A stretch of DNA of 9,416 bases from a bacterium (GTDB taxonomy: Bacteria; JAUVQV01; DATDCY01), in assembly GCA_036524115.1 (NCBI GenBank), contig DATDCY010000099.1, forward strand, positions 1 through 9,416, read 5' to 3'. Positions 1-5,736 of the stretch are shown here, piece after piece. The stretch's first letter is position 1. Each line of letters begins with the position of its first letter. The notes under the pieces were generated by a model. That model was not told the DNA's origin, made no database searches, and saw only the letters and a program-made list of their open reading frames with translations. Made by a program: the position numbers and the translations under genes.

Positions 1-540
1 CGCCTTCTCGGCGGCGATGTCGCCGAGCCGCGTGCCGAGCAGCTCGACGTGCTCTCGCTCAATGCCGGTGACGACGGTCAGCACGCCGTCGACCGCGTTC
101 ACGGCATCCAGCCGCCCGCCGAGGCCGATCTCCAGCAGCGCCGGGCTGGCTCGCTCCCGCGCGAAGTGCTCGATCCCGGCGAGCGTCAGCCACTCGAAGT
201 GCGTCAGCCGTGCCCGCGGGCCCAGGCGCCGGCGCAGCTCGCCGATCTCGCGGCCGAAGGCGCGCGGGCCGATCTCCCTGCCGCCGACGCGGATGCGCTC
301 GCGCAGGTGCACGAGATGCGGCGAGGTGTAGAGCCCCGCCCGGTGGCCCGCCGCGAGCAGGATCGCCTCGAGGAACGCCGCCGTGGATCCCTTGCCCTTC
401 GACCCGGCGATCACGACCGACGGGAAGGCGCGCTCGGGGTGGCCGAGGCGGGCGAGCGAGCGGCGCATCGGCCCGAGGCCGAACTTCCAGCCGAACCGGC
501 GCTGCCGGCCGAGGAACTCCTCCGCATCCGCGAATCGCAC
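1..540 (-). CDS. folC: FolC, dihydrofolate/folylpolyglutamate synthase (N-terminal part, cut by window edge)
   Basis: This is the first 180 residues of a Mur-ligase-superfamily enzyme that uses ATP to add glutamate to dihydropteroate or tetrahydrofolate in the cytoplasm; the family is usually about 420-440 residues. What can be seen: the ATP-binding loop GSKGKGST at residues 46-53 (the usual form is GTNGKGS), the substrate-loop motif YTSPHL at about 71-76, and the family signature EIGLGGRLDAVN further on, followed by a conserved His in GIEREH. The frame is closed by an in-frame TAG eight codons upstream, so the GTG at 540 is the best start; no Shine-Dalgarno is visible before it. It diverges from the TPR gene across 35 bp. 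The Ser in the P-loop and the EREH in place of the usual LDH are mild departures. The identification is secure, but the choice between a bifunctional and a monofunctional enzyme cannot be made from this half. Confidence 0.93.
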   Translation of the reverse strand, partial: MRFADAEEFLGRQRRFGWKFGLGPMRRSLARLGHPERAFPSVVIAGSKGKGSTAAFLEAILLAAGHRAGLYTSPHLVHLRERIRVGGREIGPRAFGREIGELRRRLGPRARLTHFEWLTLAGIEHFARERASPALLEIGLGGRLDAVNAVDGVLTVVTGIEREHVELLGTRLGDIAAEKA

Positions 541-546
541 GGCGCG

Positions 547-565
547 ATTGTACGTCAGCTATACT
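547..565. promoter_or_regulatory. Possible overlapping divergent -10 elements for folC and the TPR gene
   Basis: The 35-bp gap between two divergent genes is the only AT-rich stretch locally. It has TATACT on the plus strand (560-565), 10 bases before the TPR ATG, and TACAAT on the minus strand (552 to 547), 6 bases before the folC GTG. Both would place transcription starts at or within a few bases of the start codons, which fits the absence of a Shine-Dalgarno on either gene. No convincing -35 hexamer was found for either, so this is only a candidate. Confidence 0.35.
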
Positions 566-575
566 GCCGTCTGCC

Positions 576-1256
576 ATGGGCGGGACGAGGCGCGCGCGAT
601 CGCTCGGGGCCCTGCTGCTTGCCGCCGCGGCGCTCGCGGCGCCGGCGCAGGCGCAGGCGCCGCCCGCGGAGGCGCCGTCGCCGGGTGCGGAGGCACCCGC
701 CGGCGGGACCGCGGAAGCGCGGCTCCAGGAGCTGTGGGCGCGCGGGGAGCGCGCCTTCGCGTCCGGCGATCTCGCGGGGGCCGAGCGCATCTTCCGCGAG
801 GCCCTCGCGCTGGACGAGCGGCGGGCCCGCAGCTGGAACTACCTCGGCGGCATCTTTTTCACGCAGGGCGACCTGACCCGCGCGCTCGAGCACTTCGGCA
901 AGGCGCACGAGCTGGACCCGCGCGACGTGCGCGCCTGCAACAACCTCGGCACGGTCTACGAGCGGCTCGGCGATGCGGCGCGCGCCGAGGAGCTCTATCA
1001 GCTGGCCGTGCTCATCGACCCCGCCTACCCGGACCCGCTGCGCAACCTCGGGGTGCTCTACCGCCGGGCCGGCCGCATGGAAGACGCCCGCCGCGCCTGG
1101 GAACGGTACCTGGCGCTCGTGCCCGAGGGCCCGGGCGCCGACGCGGTCCGCCGCGAGATCGCCGCCCTGCCGCCGCCTCCGGCCGCACCGCCCCCCGTCA
1201 TACCCCCGGCGCCTCCGGCAACGTCCGCCCCGGCGCAGGCGCCGCCCGCGCCCTGA
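576..1256 (+). CDS. Exported tetratricopeptide-repeat protein
   Basis: The product has 226 residues. The N-terminus is a Sec-type signal peptide: an Arg-rich start, a hydrophobic Leu/Ala core at about residues 10-22, and a likely cleavage after an AQA motif near 26. Residues 27-46 are a Pro/Ala/Glu linker. About four tandem 34-residue TPR units follow (roughly 50-83, 84-117, 118-151, 152-185), with the typical alternation of small and aromatic residues and LDP/IDP unit ends. Residues 199-226 form a low-complexity Pro/Ala tail. TPR domains bind partner proteins, so this is probably a periplasmic or envelope scaffold, but the partner cannot be told. The ATG at 576 is chosen because the signal peptide begins there and codon use upstream belongs to folC on the other strand. 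It lacks a recognisable ribosome binding site. No enzymatic function is proposed. Confidence 0.85.
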   Translation: MGGTRRARSLGALLLAAAALAAPAQAQAPPAEAPSPGAEAPAGGTAEARLQELWARGERAFASGDLAGAERIFREALALDERRARSWNYLGGIFFTQGDLTRALEHFGKAHELDPRDVRACNNLGTVYERLGDAARAEELYQLAVLIDPAYPDPLRNLGVLYRRAGRMEDARRAWERYLALVPEGPGADAVRREIAALPPPPAAPPPVIPPAPPATSAPAQAPPAP

Positions 1257-1293
1257 GCAACCAATCGCGCGTGGCACCTCTTTGTGCACGTGC

Positions 1294-1493
1294 GCGGGCG
1301 GGGACGGGGCGGCGCCGATCGGCCGCTGAGCTGCGCGCTCGACCGCAGCCTGTCCGGCCCTCCACTCGAAACCTGTAACTCGCCCCTCCGGGGCTCAAAC
1401 AACAGGTTTCGCCCTTCGGGACGCTCCGGTCCGGCCGCTGCGGTTCCCTCGCGCTCCGCAATGCGGCCGCCCGGCGCCGCCCGTCCCCGCCCA
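1294..1493 (+). repeat. Copy A of an inverted, palindromic ~200-bp element (MITE-like)
   Basis: This segment matches, as its reverse complement, the segment at 3588-3792 over its whole length with a modest number of differences (about 85-90% identity by eye). The copy is also an imperfect palindrome: its left end GCGGGCGGGGAC (from 1294) is mirrored by GTCCCCGCCC at its right end. The centre is a stem-loop with GAAACCTGT (1368-1376) pairing with ACAGGTTTC (1402-1410) around an inner GCCCC/GGGGC stem (1382-1386, 1390-1394). No protein is supported: the open frames over it read through the palindrome. It begins 37 bp after the TPR stop codon. No clear target-site duplication was found. It could be a non-autonomous transposable element or a large REP-like repeat. 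Confidence 0.8.
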
Positions 1494-1518
1494 CGGAAGG
1501 ACGAACTGCGCGACATTC

Positions 1519-1547
1519 TTGACAGCGTGAGGACCCGTGACCAGACT
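1519..1547 (+). promoter_or_regulatory. Candidate promoter of the antitoxin gene (perfect -35)
   Basis: A perfect TTGACA lies at 1519-1524. Seventeen bases later comes CAGACT (1542-1547), a poor -10 that matches the consensus at three of six positions. If used, transcription would begin at about 1554, the A of the antitoxin ATG, giving a leaderless mRNA. Antitoxin promoters of this class are normally repressed by the antitoxin itself, but no clean operator palindrome is visible. Confidence 0.4.
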
Positions 1548-1553
1548 TTGGGT

Positions 1554-1775
1554 ATGAAGGCCGTGGGTATAGCGGAACTCAGGGCGAAGCTGAGTCAACA
1601 CATCCGCGAGGTTCGCAAAGGCCTGACGGTCACTGTCATGCACCGCGGGCAGCCACCGGCCCGCATCGTCCCGATCGATGCGGCTCGGAGCCCACTCCAT
1701 GTCCGGCGGGCCACCCGCGCGCTCAGTGAGGTCAAGTTTAGGCTCATTAGACATGGAATGAAATTGCGGTCATGA
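1554..1775 (+). pseudogene. Phd/YefM-family antitoxin, apparently C-terminally truncated
   Basis: The 73-residue product begins MKAVGIAELRAKLSQHIREV and continues into VTVMHRGQPPARIVPI, which is the DNA-binding and dimerisation fold of Phd/YefM antitoxins. Members paired with VapC toxins usually continue past the RRATR..LSEVK stretch (here about residues 51-61) into an acidic, toxin-binding tail. Here, directly after SEVK, the sequence becomes a short basic run and stops, and base composition falls at the same point (about 1737). The DNA-binding half is intact, so it may still repress its own promoter. No PIN-domain toxin follows; instead its TGA overlaps the ATG of the next gene by 4 bases (1772-1775), which would couple their translation. 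Family assignment is firm; truncation is inferred from how related antitoxins usually end. It could instead be a complete short antitoxin re-paired with a new partner. Confidence 0.7.
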
Positions 1776-2641
1776 TCGACTTACCAGGGTTCAGGGAAAT
1801 CGGAATTGTTGGCAAAGAGTGTCCATGCTGCGGCGTCGAGTTCTCGAAGCGCCCAGGGAAGCAGCGAGAATGTCCATCCTGTCATAATGTTGTTTACGTT
1901 AGATTGAGGCCCCTCGATCGGCAGAAGGTACTGGTCACCGAGGCGCAGACGGACGAAATCAGTTCAGAACGGCGCCTGGCCGATGCGATTCGTTGGCGGA
2001 ACGCTTTGCTACAGAGCGCCGAGAAGAACGATATCCCAGGTTGCGTCTATTGGCTGAAGTTGTTGGCGAACACAGTCGGGTCAATCGGAATGACCAAGGA
2101 GTCAGTCCGCTTGTCAATTGCTGCATTTATCCTAGAGGGTGACGCAGGCTTGACGGAATGCTGCGCCTCAATCCATTTCGACCAGAAGCATCGTGGATAT
2201 CACAGTTCTGAACTCTCTGAAGACTACAACGCCGCAAAGGACATGCTTCGGCGGCACCTCAATATCGAGGCAAATTGGGAGCATCGGGAGAACATACTGT
2301 CAACTGCGTACCTCGAGTTCATCTACAAGATCAGCAAGGCGTCAGAGCCAAGGCCGAAGGCGCCAGCGCTGCCTTGCAGATCAATCAAGGGGGTGCTTCG
2401 TGAGTACTCGGTATATGCCGAGGACTCAGTACCCGATGAGGTGTGTGCAGGAATCGTTCACGTCTTGGAGGAAGAAGGGAAGCTGCCTTTTCGAAACGTC
2501 GCTCAACCCGGGACAGGCGGGGCACTGCTGTCAATCGGCTTCGGATCCTGGCAGGTTAGCACCGATCAGATGAGGTACGAAGTCACTTCATGGGAGAACA
2601 TGCTCCGAATTGAGGAAGTTGGAGAGCCCAAGACACTGTAA
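1772..2641 (+). CDS. Uncharacterised protein with N-terminal zinc ribbon
   Basis: The 289-residue product is of unknown function. The visible domain is a four-cysteine zinc ribbon near the N-terminus: CPCC at 17-20 and CPSC at 34-37, followed by a basic stretch YVRLRPLDRQKVLVTEAQ (42-59). Ribbons of this kind commonly bind nucleic acid or act as structural knuckles. Residues about 65-200 look largely helical, and 205-289 form a mixed domain with a Gly-rich GTGGALLSIGFGSW strand region. There is no signal peptide or membrane segment, so it should be cytoplasmic. The start is fixed by an in-frame TAG at 1748-1750, and GGA at 1755-1757 is a possible weak ribosome site. GC is about 50%, well below the flanks, and codon choice is relaxed, pointing to horizontal transfer. 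It overlaps the antitoxin by ATGA and precedes the next unknown gene by 15 bp. Confidence 0.8.
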   Translation: MIDLPGFREIGIVGKECPCCGVEFSKRPGKQRECPSCHNVVYVRLRPLDRQKVLVTEAQTDEISSERRLADAIRWRNALLQSAEKNDIPGCVYWLKLLANTVGSIGMTKESVRLSIAAFILEGDAGLTECCASIHFDQKHRGYHSSELSEDYNAAKDMLRRHLNIEANWEHRENILSTAYLEFIYKISKASEPRPKAPALPCRSIKGVLREYSVYAEDSVPDEVCAGIVHVLEEEGKLPFRNVAQPGTGGALLSIGFGSWQVSTDQMRYEVTSWENMLRIEEVGEPKTL

Positions 2642-2656
2642 CGCTGGGCAACATCG

Positions 2657-3490
2657 ATGGGCGGTCAGAAGGCACGCATTCACGGTACCGACACAGAAAA
2701 CCTCATTTCCAATCTCCGTGGCGAAGTAGGGGAGATCATTACGTCCTGGGTACTGTGCAAGGACATAACGCGCCTCGTCACCCAGAAGTCTGGAGACATG
2801 CAACAGGACTTGATGAATCCGGGGCTCATACGCCTCTTTATCCTAGGTGACCGGCTTACGGATGACATGATTGCACGGCTATCAGAACTTTCTGAACCCA
2901 AGGTGGGTAGGCTTACATTCCACTTTGCGTCAGTGAAGCTGAATGCCCTCCAAGCAGATGTGAGGCGCTTTGCCACATTCATTCAGAGGCACCGGTTTGA
3001 CGAGAAGAGAAACAAGGACATTAGCCACAAGGAATGTCCCGAAACGTGGTCTGACCACAAGTACCTACACATTCCACCCCGAATAATCCTGAAAGCCATC
3101 GCACGCGCCGTCCGCCTAATGAAGAAGTTCGATGTCCTTCACCTAGGTCCCGGCGCAAAGTACCTGTGGGTTGAGTCACGAAAGAAGCGATACGAGCCTA
3201 TGTCTCCTCCCAAAATTGGCTACCTCTTGCTGCCTCACATCAGGCTGTCCAATGAAGACCGCCTTCGCGTGTTGAAGGAGGAACTGGATGCGGGGCTTGA
3301 GGGATGGGACGACATGCCCACTCAGTTCAACGGCAAACCTGCCATGGTGAAGGCAAACAAGAAGTGGGGCATCGTCCATCTGGGCACACGAGTTCTCGTG
3401 ATGGAACAGTACCCGCTCAGCAAGATCGTAAGTCTTTCCACGGAGGAGCCTGGGGAAGAGGAAGGCAAGGATGATCGGTCTGGGACATAG
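2657..3490 (+). CDS. Uncharacterised cargo protein, 277 residues
   Basis: I do not recognise a characterised family. The product is soluble, mostly helical by appearance, and lacks a signal peptide or transmembrane stretch. Segments that look constrained are NLISNLRGEVGEIITSWVL (15-33), ARLSELSEPKVGRLTFHFASVKL (73-95 region), and a His-bearing block with H124, H134 and H138 (SHKECPETWSDHKYLHIPP), which could bind metal or form an active site. A Lys/Arg-rich middle is followed by GYLLLPHIRLS (188-198), and the last 15 or so residues are acidic and probably disordered. It starts 15 bp after the zinc-ribbon gene, same strand and same low GC, so the two are very likely co-transcribed. Its ribosome binding site is weak. 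A role in defence, toxin-antitoxin function or mobile-element biology is possible from context but not shown. Confidence 0.78.
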   Translation: MGGQKARIHGTDTENLISNLRGEVGEIITSWVLCKDITRLVTQKSGDMQQDLMNPGLIRLFILGDRLTDDMIARLSELSEPKVGRLTFHFASVKLNALQADVRRFATFIQRHRFDEKRNKDISHKECPETWSDHKYLHIPPRIILKAIARAVRLMKKFDVLHLGPGAKYLWVESRKKRYEPMSPPKIGYLLLPHIRLSNEDRLRVLKEELDAGLEGWDDMPTQFNGKPAMVKANKKWGIVHLGTRVLVMEQYPLSKIVSLSTEEPGEEEGKDDRSGT

Positions 3491-3587
3491 GTAACATAAC
3501 GGTCTGTCGACGCAGGTTACACCCGACTGGACCGTCCTTTCGCCCATTACCTCGCGGTGACCCGCCCCCCTCGACGGGGGCTCGTCC

Positions 3588-3792
3588 GCGGGCGGGGACG
3601 CGGCGGCGCCGGGCGGCCGCATTGCGGAGCGCGAGGGAACCTGGGCGGCCGGGCCGGAGCGGCCCCGTCAGGGGCGAAACCTGTTGTCTGAGCCCCGCAG
3701 GGGCGAGTTACAGGTTTCGAGCGCAGGACCGGACACGCCCAGGTCGAGCGCGCAGCTCAGCGGCCGACCGGCGCCGCCGCGTCCCCGCCCGC
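3588..3792 (-). repeat. Copy B of the inverted, palindromic ~200-bp element
   Basis: This is the reverse-complement partner of 1294-1493. Its ends are perfect 25-bp terminal inverted repeats (3588-3612 against 3768-3792, beginning GCGGGCGGGGACGCGG). The flanks inside the ends are also recognisable as diverged mirror images, for example CGGTCGGCCGC against GCGGCCG. The central hairpin is conserved: GAAACCTGT at 3676-3684, GCCCC at 3692-3696, GGGGC at 3700-3704, ACAGGTTTC at 3710-3718. Copies A and B enclose 2,094 bp with the antitoxin and the two low-GC genes. About 110 bp separate it from the terminator of the cytochrome operon, and nothing recognisable lies in that gap. Confidence 0.82.
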
Positions 3793-3901
3793 GTACGGAC
3801 ACAGGCACCAACAGCCGACATCGACACGGTCACGCCGAGCCCATGCACGCGCAAGGGCCCCCGCCCGCGCATCGGCCTGCCCCCCGGCCCCGGAAACGGC
3901 A

Positions 3902-3935
3902 CCGCCCCGCCACCGGCTTTCCGGCGGCGGGGCGG
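3902..3935 (-). terminator. Hairpin terminator of the cytochrome-receiver operon
   Basis: A 15-bp stem with one mismatch (3902-3916 against 3921-3935) closes on a CTTT tetraloop, 25 bp beyond the last stop codon of the operon. Read on the minus strand it is followed by GTGCCGTTTCC, so the U-run is short. The strength of the stem and its position support a terminator; the weak U-tract lowers confidence. Confidence 0.55.
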
Positions 3936-3960
3936 CCCCGCGAACGCTCCCGCGCTTCGG

Positions 3961-4602
3961 TTACGTCGACTTCGTGATCGCCTTCCACCCGTACTTCACG
4001 ACGGCGTACGTCCCGATGAACGGCACCGCCAGGAAGTAGGCCAGCCCGATGAACGGCGCGGCGAAGAACAACCCGATGTTCTTGGCCACGCTCTCGCGCT
4101 TCGCCGGCTCCGTCGCCGCCGCCGGCGCGGCCGCCACCTCGGGGACGGTCGCGGCTGCGACCGCCGGGGCCGTAGCGGCGGCCGGCGCCATCAGCGCCAG
4201 CGCCGAGCGCCGGATCGCCTCCTGCATCTCCTCGCGCTCGTGCAGCGCCCGCGCCGCGTTGTCGATGATCATCTCCGGCGTCAGCGGTTTGCGCAGGAAG
4301 CCCGAGACGCCCAGCTCCTTCGCCTTGCGCTCGCTGGCCTCCGTCCCGAAGCCGGTGATGATCACCACCGGGACGTCCGGGTGGGCCTTCTTCACCCGCG
4401 AGGTCACCTCCAGCCCGTCCATGCCCGGCATCTTGATGTCCGTGAACACCACGTCGTAGTCCTGGTGCTCGAGCTCCGCGAGCGCCTCCGAGCCGCTGAG
4501 CGTCTCGCGCACCTGGTAGCCCTCCCCGCTGAGCACCCGGTTGATGCTCCGGTTCACCACCGCGTCGTCGTCCACCACGAGGACCTTCCTCGACCGCATC
4601 AT
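3961..4602 (-). CDS. Response-regulator receiver with Ala-rich linker and hydrophobic C-terminal tail (paralogue 2)
   Basis: The 213-residue product has a complete receiver domain at about 5-125: acidic pocket D11/D12, phospho-acceptor D55, switch T83 and K105 in the KP motif. There is no DNA-binding, GGDEF, HD or kinase output. Residues 133-168 are an Ala/Pro/Thr/Val linker. Residues 175-202 are strongly hydrophobic with two prolines (P183, P194), long enough for one membrane helix or a kinked re-entrant hairpin, and a basic YGWKAITKST end follows. The tail is about 70% identical over 40 residues to that of the receiver at 7389-7940, which makes it a specific module. The ATG at 4602 is chosen over the adjacent one at 4599 because GGGGGAG lies 7 bases upstream. 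It is the last gene of the operon, 52 bp after the stand-alone receiver. A membrane-tethered phospho-receiver is the likely role; its target is unknown. Confidence 0.9.
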   Translation of the reverse strand: MMRSRKVLVVDDDAVVNRSINRVLSGEGYQVRETLSGSEALAELEHQDYDVVFTDIKMPGMDGLEVTSRVKKAHPDVPVVIITGFGTEASERKAKELGVSGFLRKPLTPEMIIDNAARALHEREEMQEAIRRSALALMAPAAATAPAVAAATVPEVAAAPAAATEPAKRESVAKNIGLFFAAPFIGLAYFLAVPFIGTYAVVKYGWKAITKST

Positions 4603-4654
4603 GACCGATCTCCCCCTTTCACCGCTGCGCCGTGAGCCGCACGTCCCGCCATCG

Positions 4655-5077
4655 CTAGGCCGCGCCCGATGCCGGCGCGCCGTTGGGTTCGCGCTGGAGC
4701 GCCCAGCGCTTCTGCATCCAGGCCCCGGTGGTCGCCCGGAGGACCGTGTCGGGCACCACCGGCTTCGCGATGTAGTCATACGCGCCGAGCTTCACCGCCT
4801 CCTTCGCGGTCTCGATGCTCGGGTAGCCGGTCACCACGACGACCTCGCTCTCGGGCCACCGCTCCTTGATCGCCCGCAGCACCTCCAGGCCGTCCATGCC
4901 CGGCATCCGCAGGTCGAGCAGCACCACGTCGAACTTGTCGCCGGCCATCAGGTCCAGCGCCTCGGCCCCGTTGCCGGCGGCGATCACGCGGAAGCCGTCG
5001 GTCGAGAGCACCCTCCGGTAGCCGAGGCGGACCACTTCCTCGTCGTCCACGACCAGCACCCGGATCCTGTCTTCCAT
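4655..5077 (-). CDS. Stand-alone response-regulator receiver protein
   Basis: The 140-residue product is essentially one receiver domain. D11 and D12 form the metal-binding pocket, D55 in LLDLRMPG is the expected phosphorylation site, T83 in VVTGYPS is the switch residue, and K105 in AKPV completes the site, so it should be phosphorylatable. After the receiver, about 25 residues end in an Ala/Gly-rich stub with no output domain and no hydrophobic tail, unlike its two neighbours. The VTGYPSIETAKEA segment resembles receivers of NtrC-type regulators. The start at 5077 is preceded by a GGGGTGAGG ribosome site that overlaps the end of the cytochrome b gene, leaving only 5 bp between the two, so translation is tightly coupled. 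It may work CheY-like by protein contact, or as a phosphate relay for the tailed receivers. Confidence 0.92.
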   Translation of the reverse strand: MEDRIRVLVVDDEEVVRLGYRRVLSTDGFRVIAAGNGAEALDLMAGDKFDVVLLDLRMPGMDGLEVLRAIKERWPESEVVVVTGYPSIETAKEAVKLGAYDYIAKPVVPDTVLRATTGAWMQKRWALQREPNGAPASGAA

Positions 5078-5082
5078 GACCC

Positions 5083-5730
5083 TCACCCCTTCGCGTGGTG
5101 GCCGACTTCCTCTTCCTCGAAGCCGGTGAACATCGCCTTGAAGTGCGCGAGCGGCGTGTGCCCCAGCGTGGCGAGGTAGACGTGGACCGGCACGAACGCC
5201 GCGAAGAAGATGAAGAGCAGCATGTGCACGGTCGCCACCACCCGCACGCCGCCGAGCAGGTCCACCGCACCCCCGAAGCGCTGGACGTCCCAGAGCAGCA
5301 GGCCGGTCGCGAACTGGATCGGCACGAAGATCAGCATGATGAAGTCGTACGCCAGCTTCTGCATCGGGTTGAACTTCGTGTAGGCCGAGGCATGGTGCGG
5401 GTTGGCGCTGCCCTTGAAGATCCCGTAGCCGTAGAAGATCGCCTGGCGCACCGTGGAGGTGAAGAACTTCACCGGGTTGAGCTCCATCTGGTAGTTCTTG
5501 ATCTTGTCCGAGGTCAGGTAGAAGACCAGCCAGAGGAAGTAGCTGGCGATGAGCACGAACCCCGTGTAGTTGTGGATGCGGACCGAGGTCTCGAACGTGG
5601 CGAGGCCGATCAGGTCGCGGTAGCGGATCTGCAGGCCCGTGAGGATGAGCAGCACGAAGCCGATGGCGTTCGTCCAGTGCCAGATCCGCACGGGGACCGG
5701 ATGGATGTAGATCCTGTTGTCCGTGGACAT
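5083..5730 (-). CDS. Membrane cytochrome b (Ni/Fe-hydrogenase / thiosulfate-reductase cytochrome b type)
   Basis: The 215-residue integral membrane protein has four clear hydrophobic helices at about 20-37, 53-73, 128-147 and 164-186. The N-terminal HPVPVRIWHWTN signature (H10, R15, H18) is typical of the cytochrome b subunits of hydrogenases, formate dehydrogenases and thiosulfate reductases. Candidate haem b ligands are H18 and H53 in the first helix pair and H169 and H183 in the second. Such proteins oxidise or reduce quinone in the membrane and exchange electrons with a periplasmic partner. Here the partner should be the 13-haem cytochrome encoded just upstream (6-bp gap). The ribosome site AAGGAAGGG precedes the ATG at 5730. 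The C-terminus is an acidic FEEEEVGHHAKG. No catalytic subunit is nearby, so a quinol:cytochrome c oxidoreductase role is the simplest inference. Confidence 0.9.
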   Translation of the reverse strand: MSTDNRIYIHPVPVRIWHWTNAIGFVLLILTGLQIRYRDLIGLATFETSVRIHNYTGFVLIASYFLWLVFYLTSDKIKNYQMELNPVKFFTSTVRQAIFYGYGIFKGSANPHHASAYTKFNPMQKLAYDFIMLIFVPIQFATGLLLWDVQRFGGAVDLLGGVRVVATVHMLLFIFFAAFVPVHVYLATLGHTPLAHFKAMFTGFEEEEVGHHAKG

Positions 5731-5736
5731 GGTGTC

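Noticed and set aside
3565-3580. Hairpin CCCCCC-TCGAC-GGGGG as terminator of the two cargo genes
   Set aside because: There is no T-run on either side and the stem is only 5 bp; it may simply be GC-rich sequence next to the repeat.
1294-3792. CRISPR array or integron interpretation of the repeated hairpins
   Set aside because: There are only two copies, in inverted orientation, 2.1 kb apart, with no short-spacer periodicity and no cas or integrase gene.
3622-4635. A 337-codon plus-strand frame beginning inside repeat copy B
   Set aside because: The same kind of translation (GETCCLSP...ASYRFR) arises from both inverted repeat copies, so it reflects the repeat; the rest is antisense to a receiver gene.
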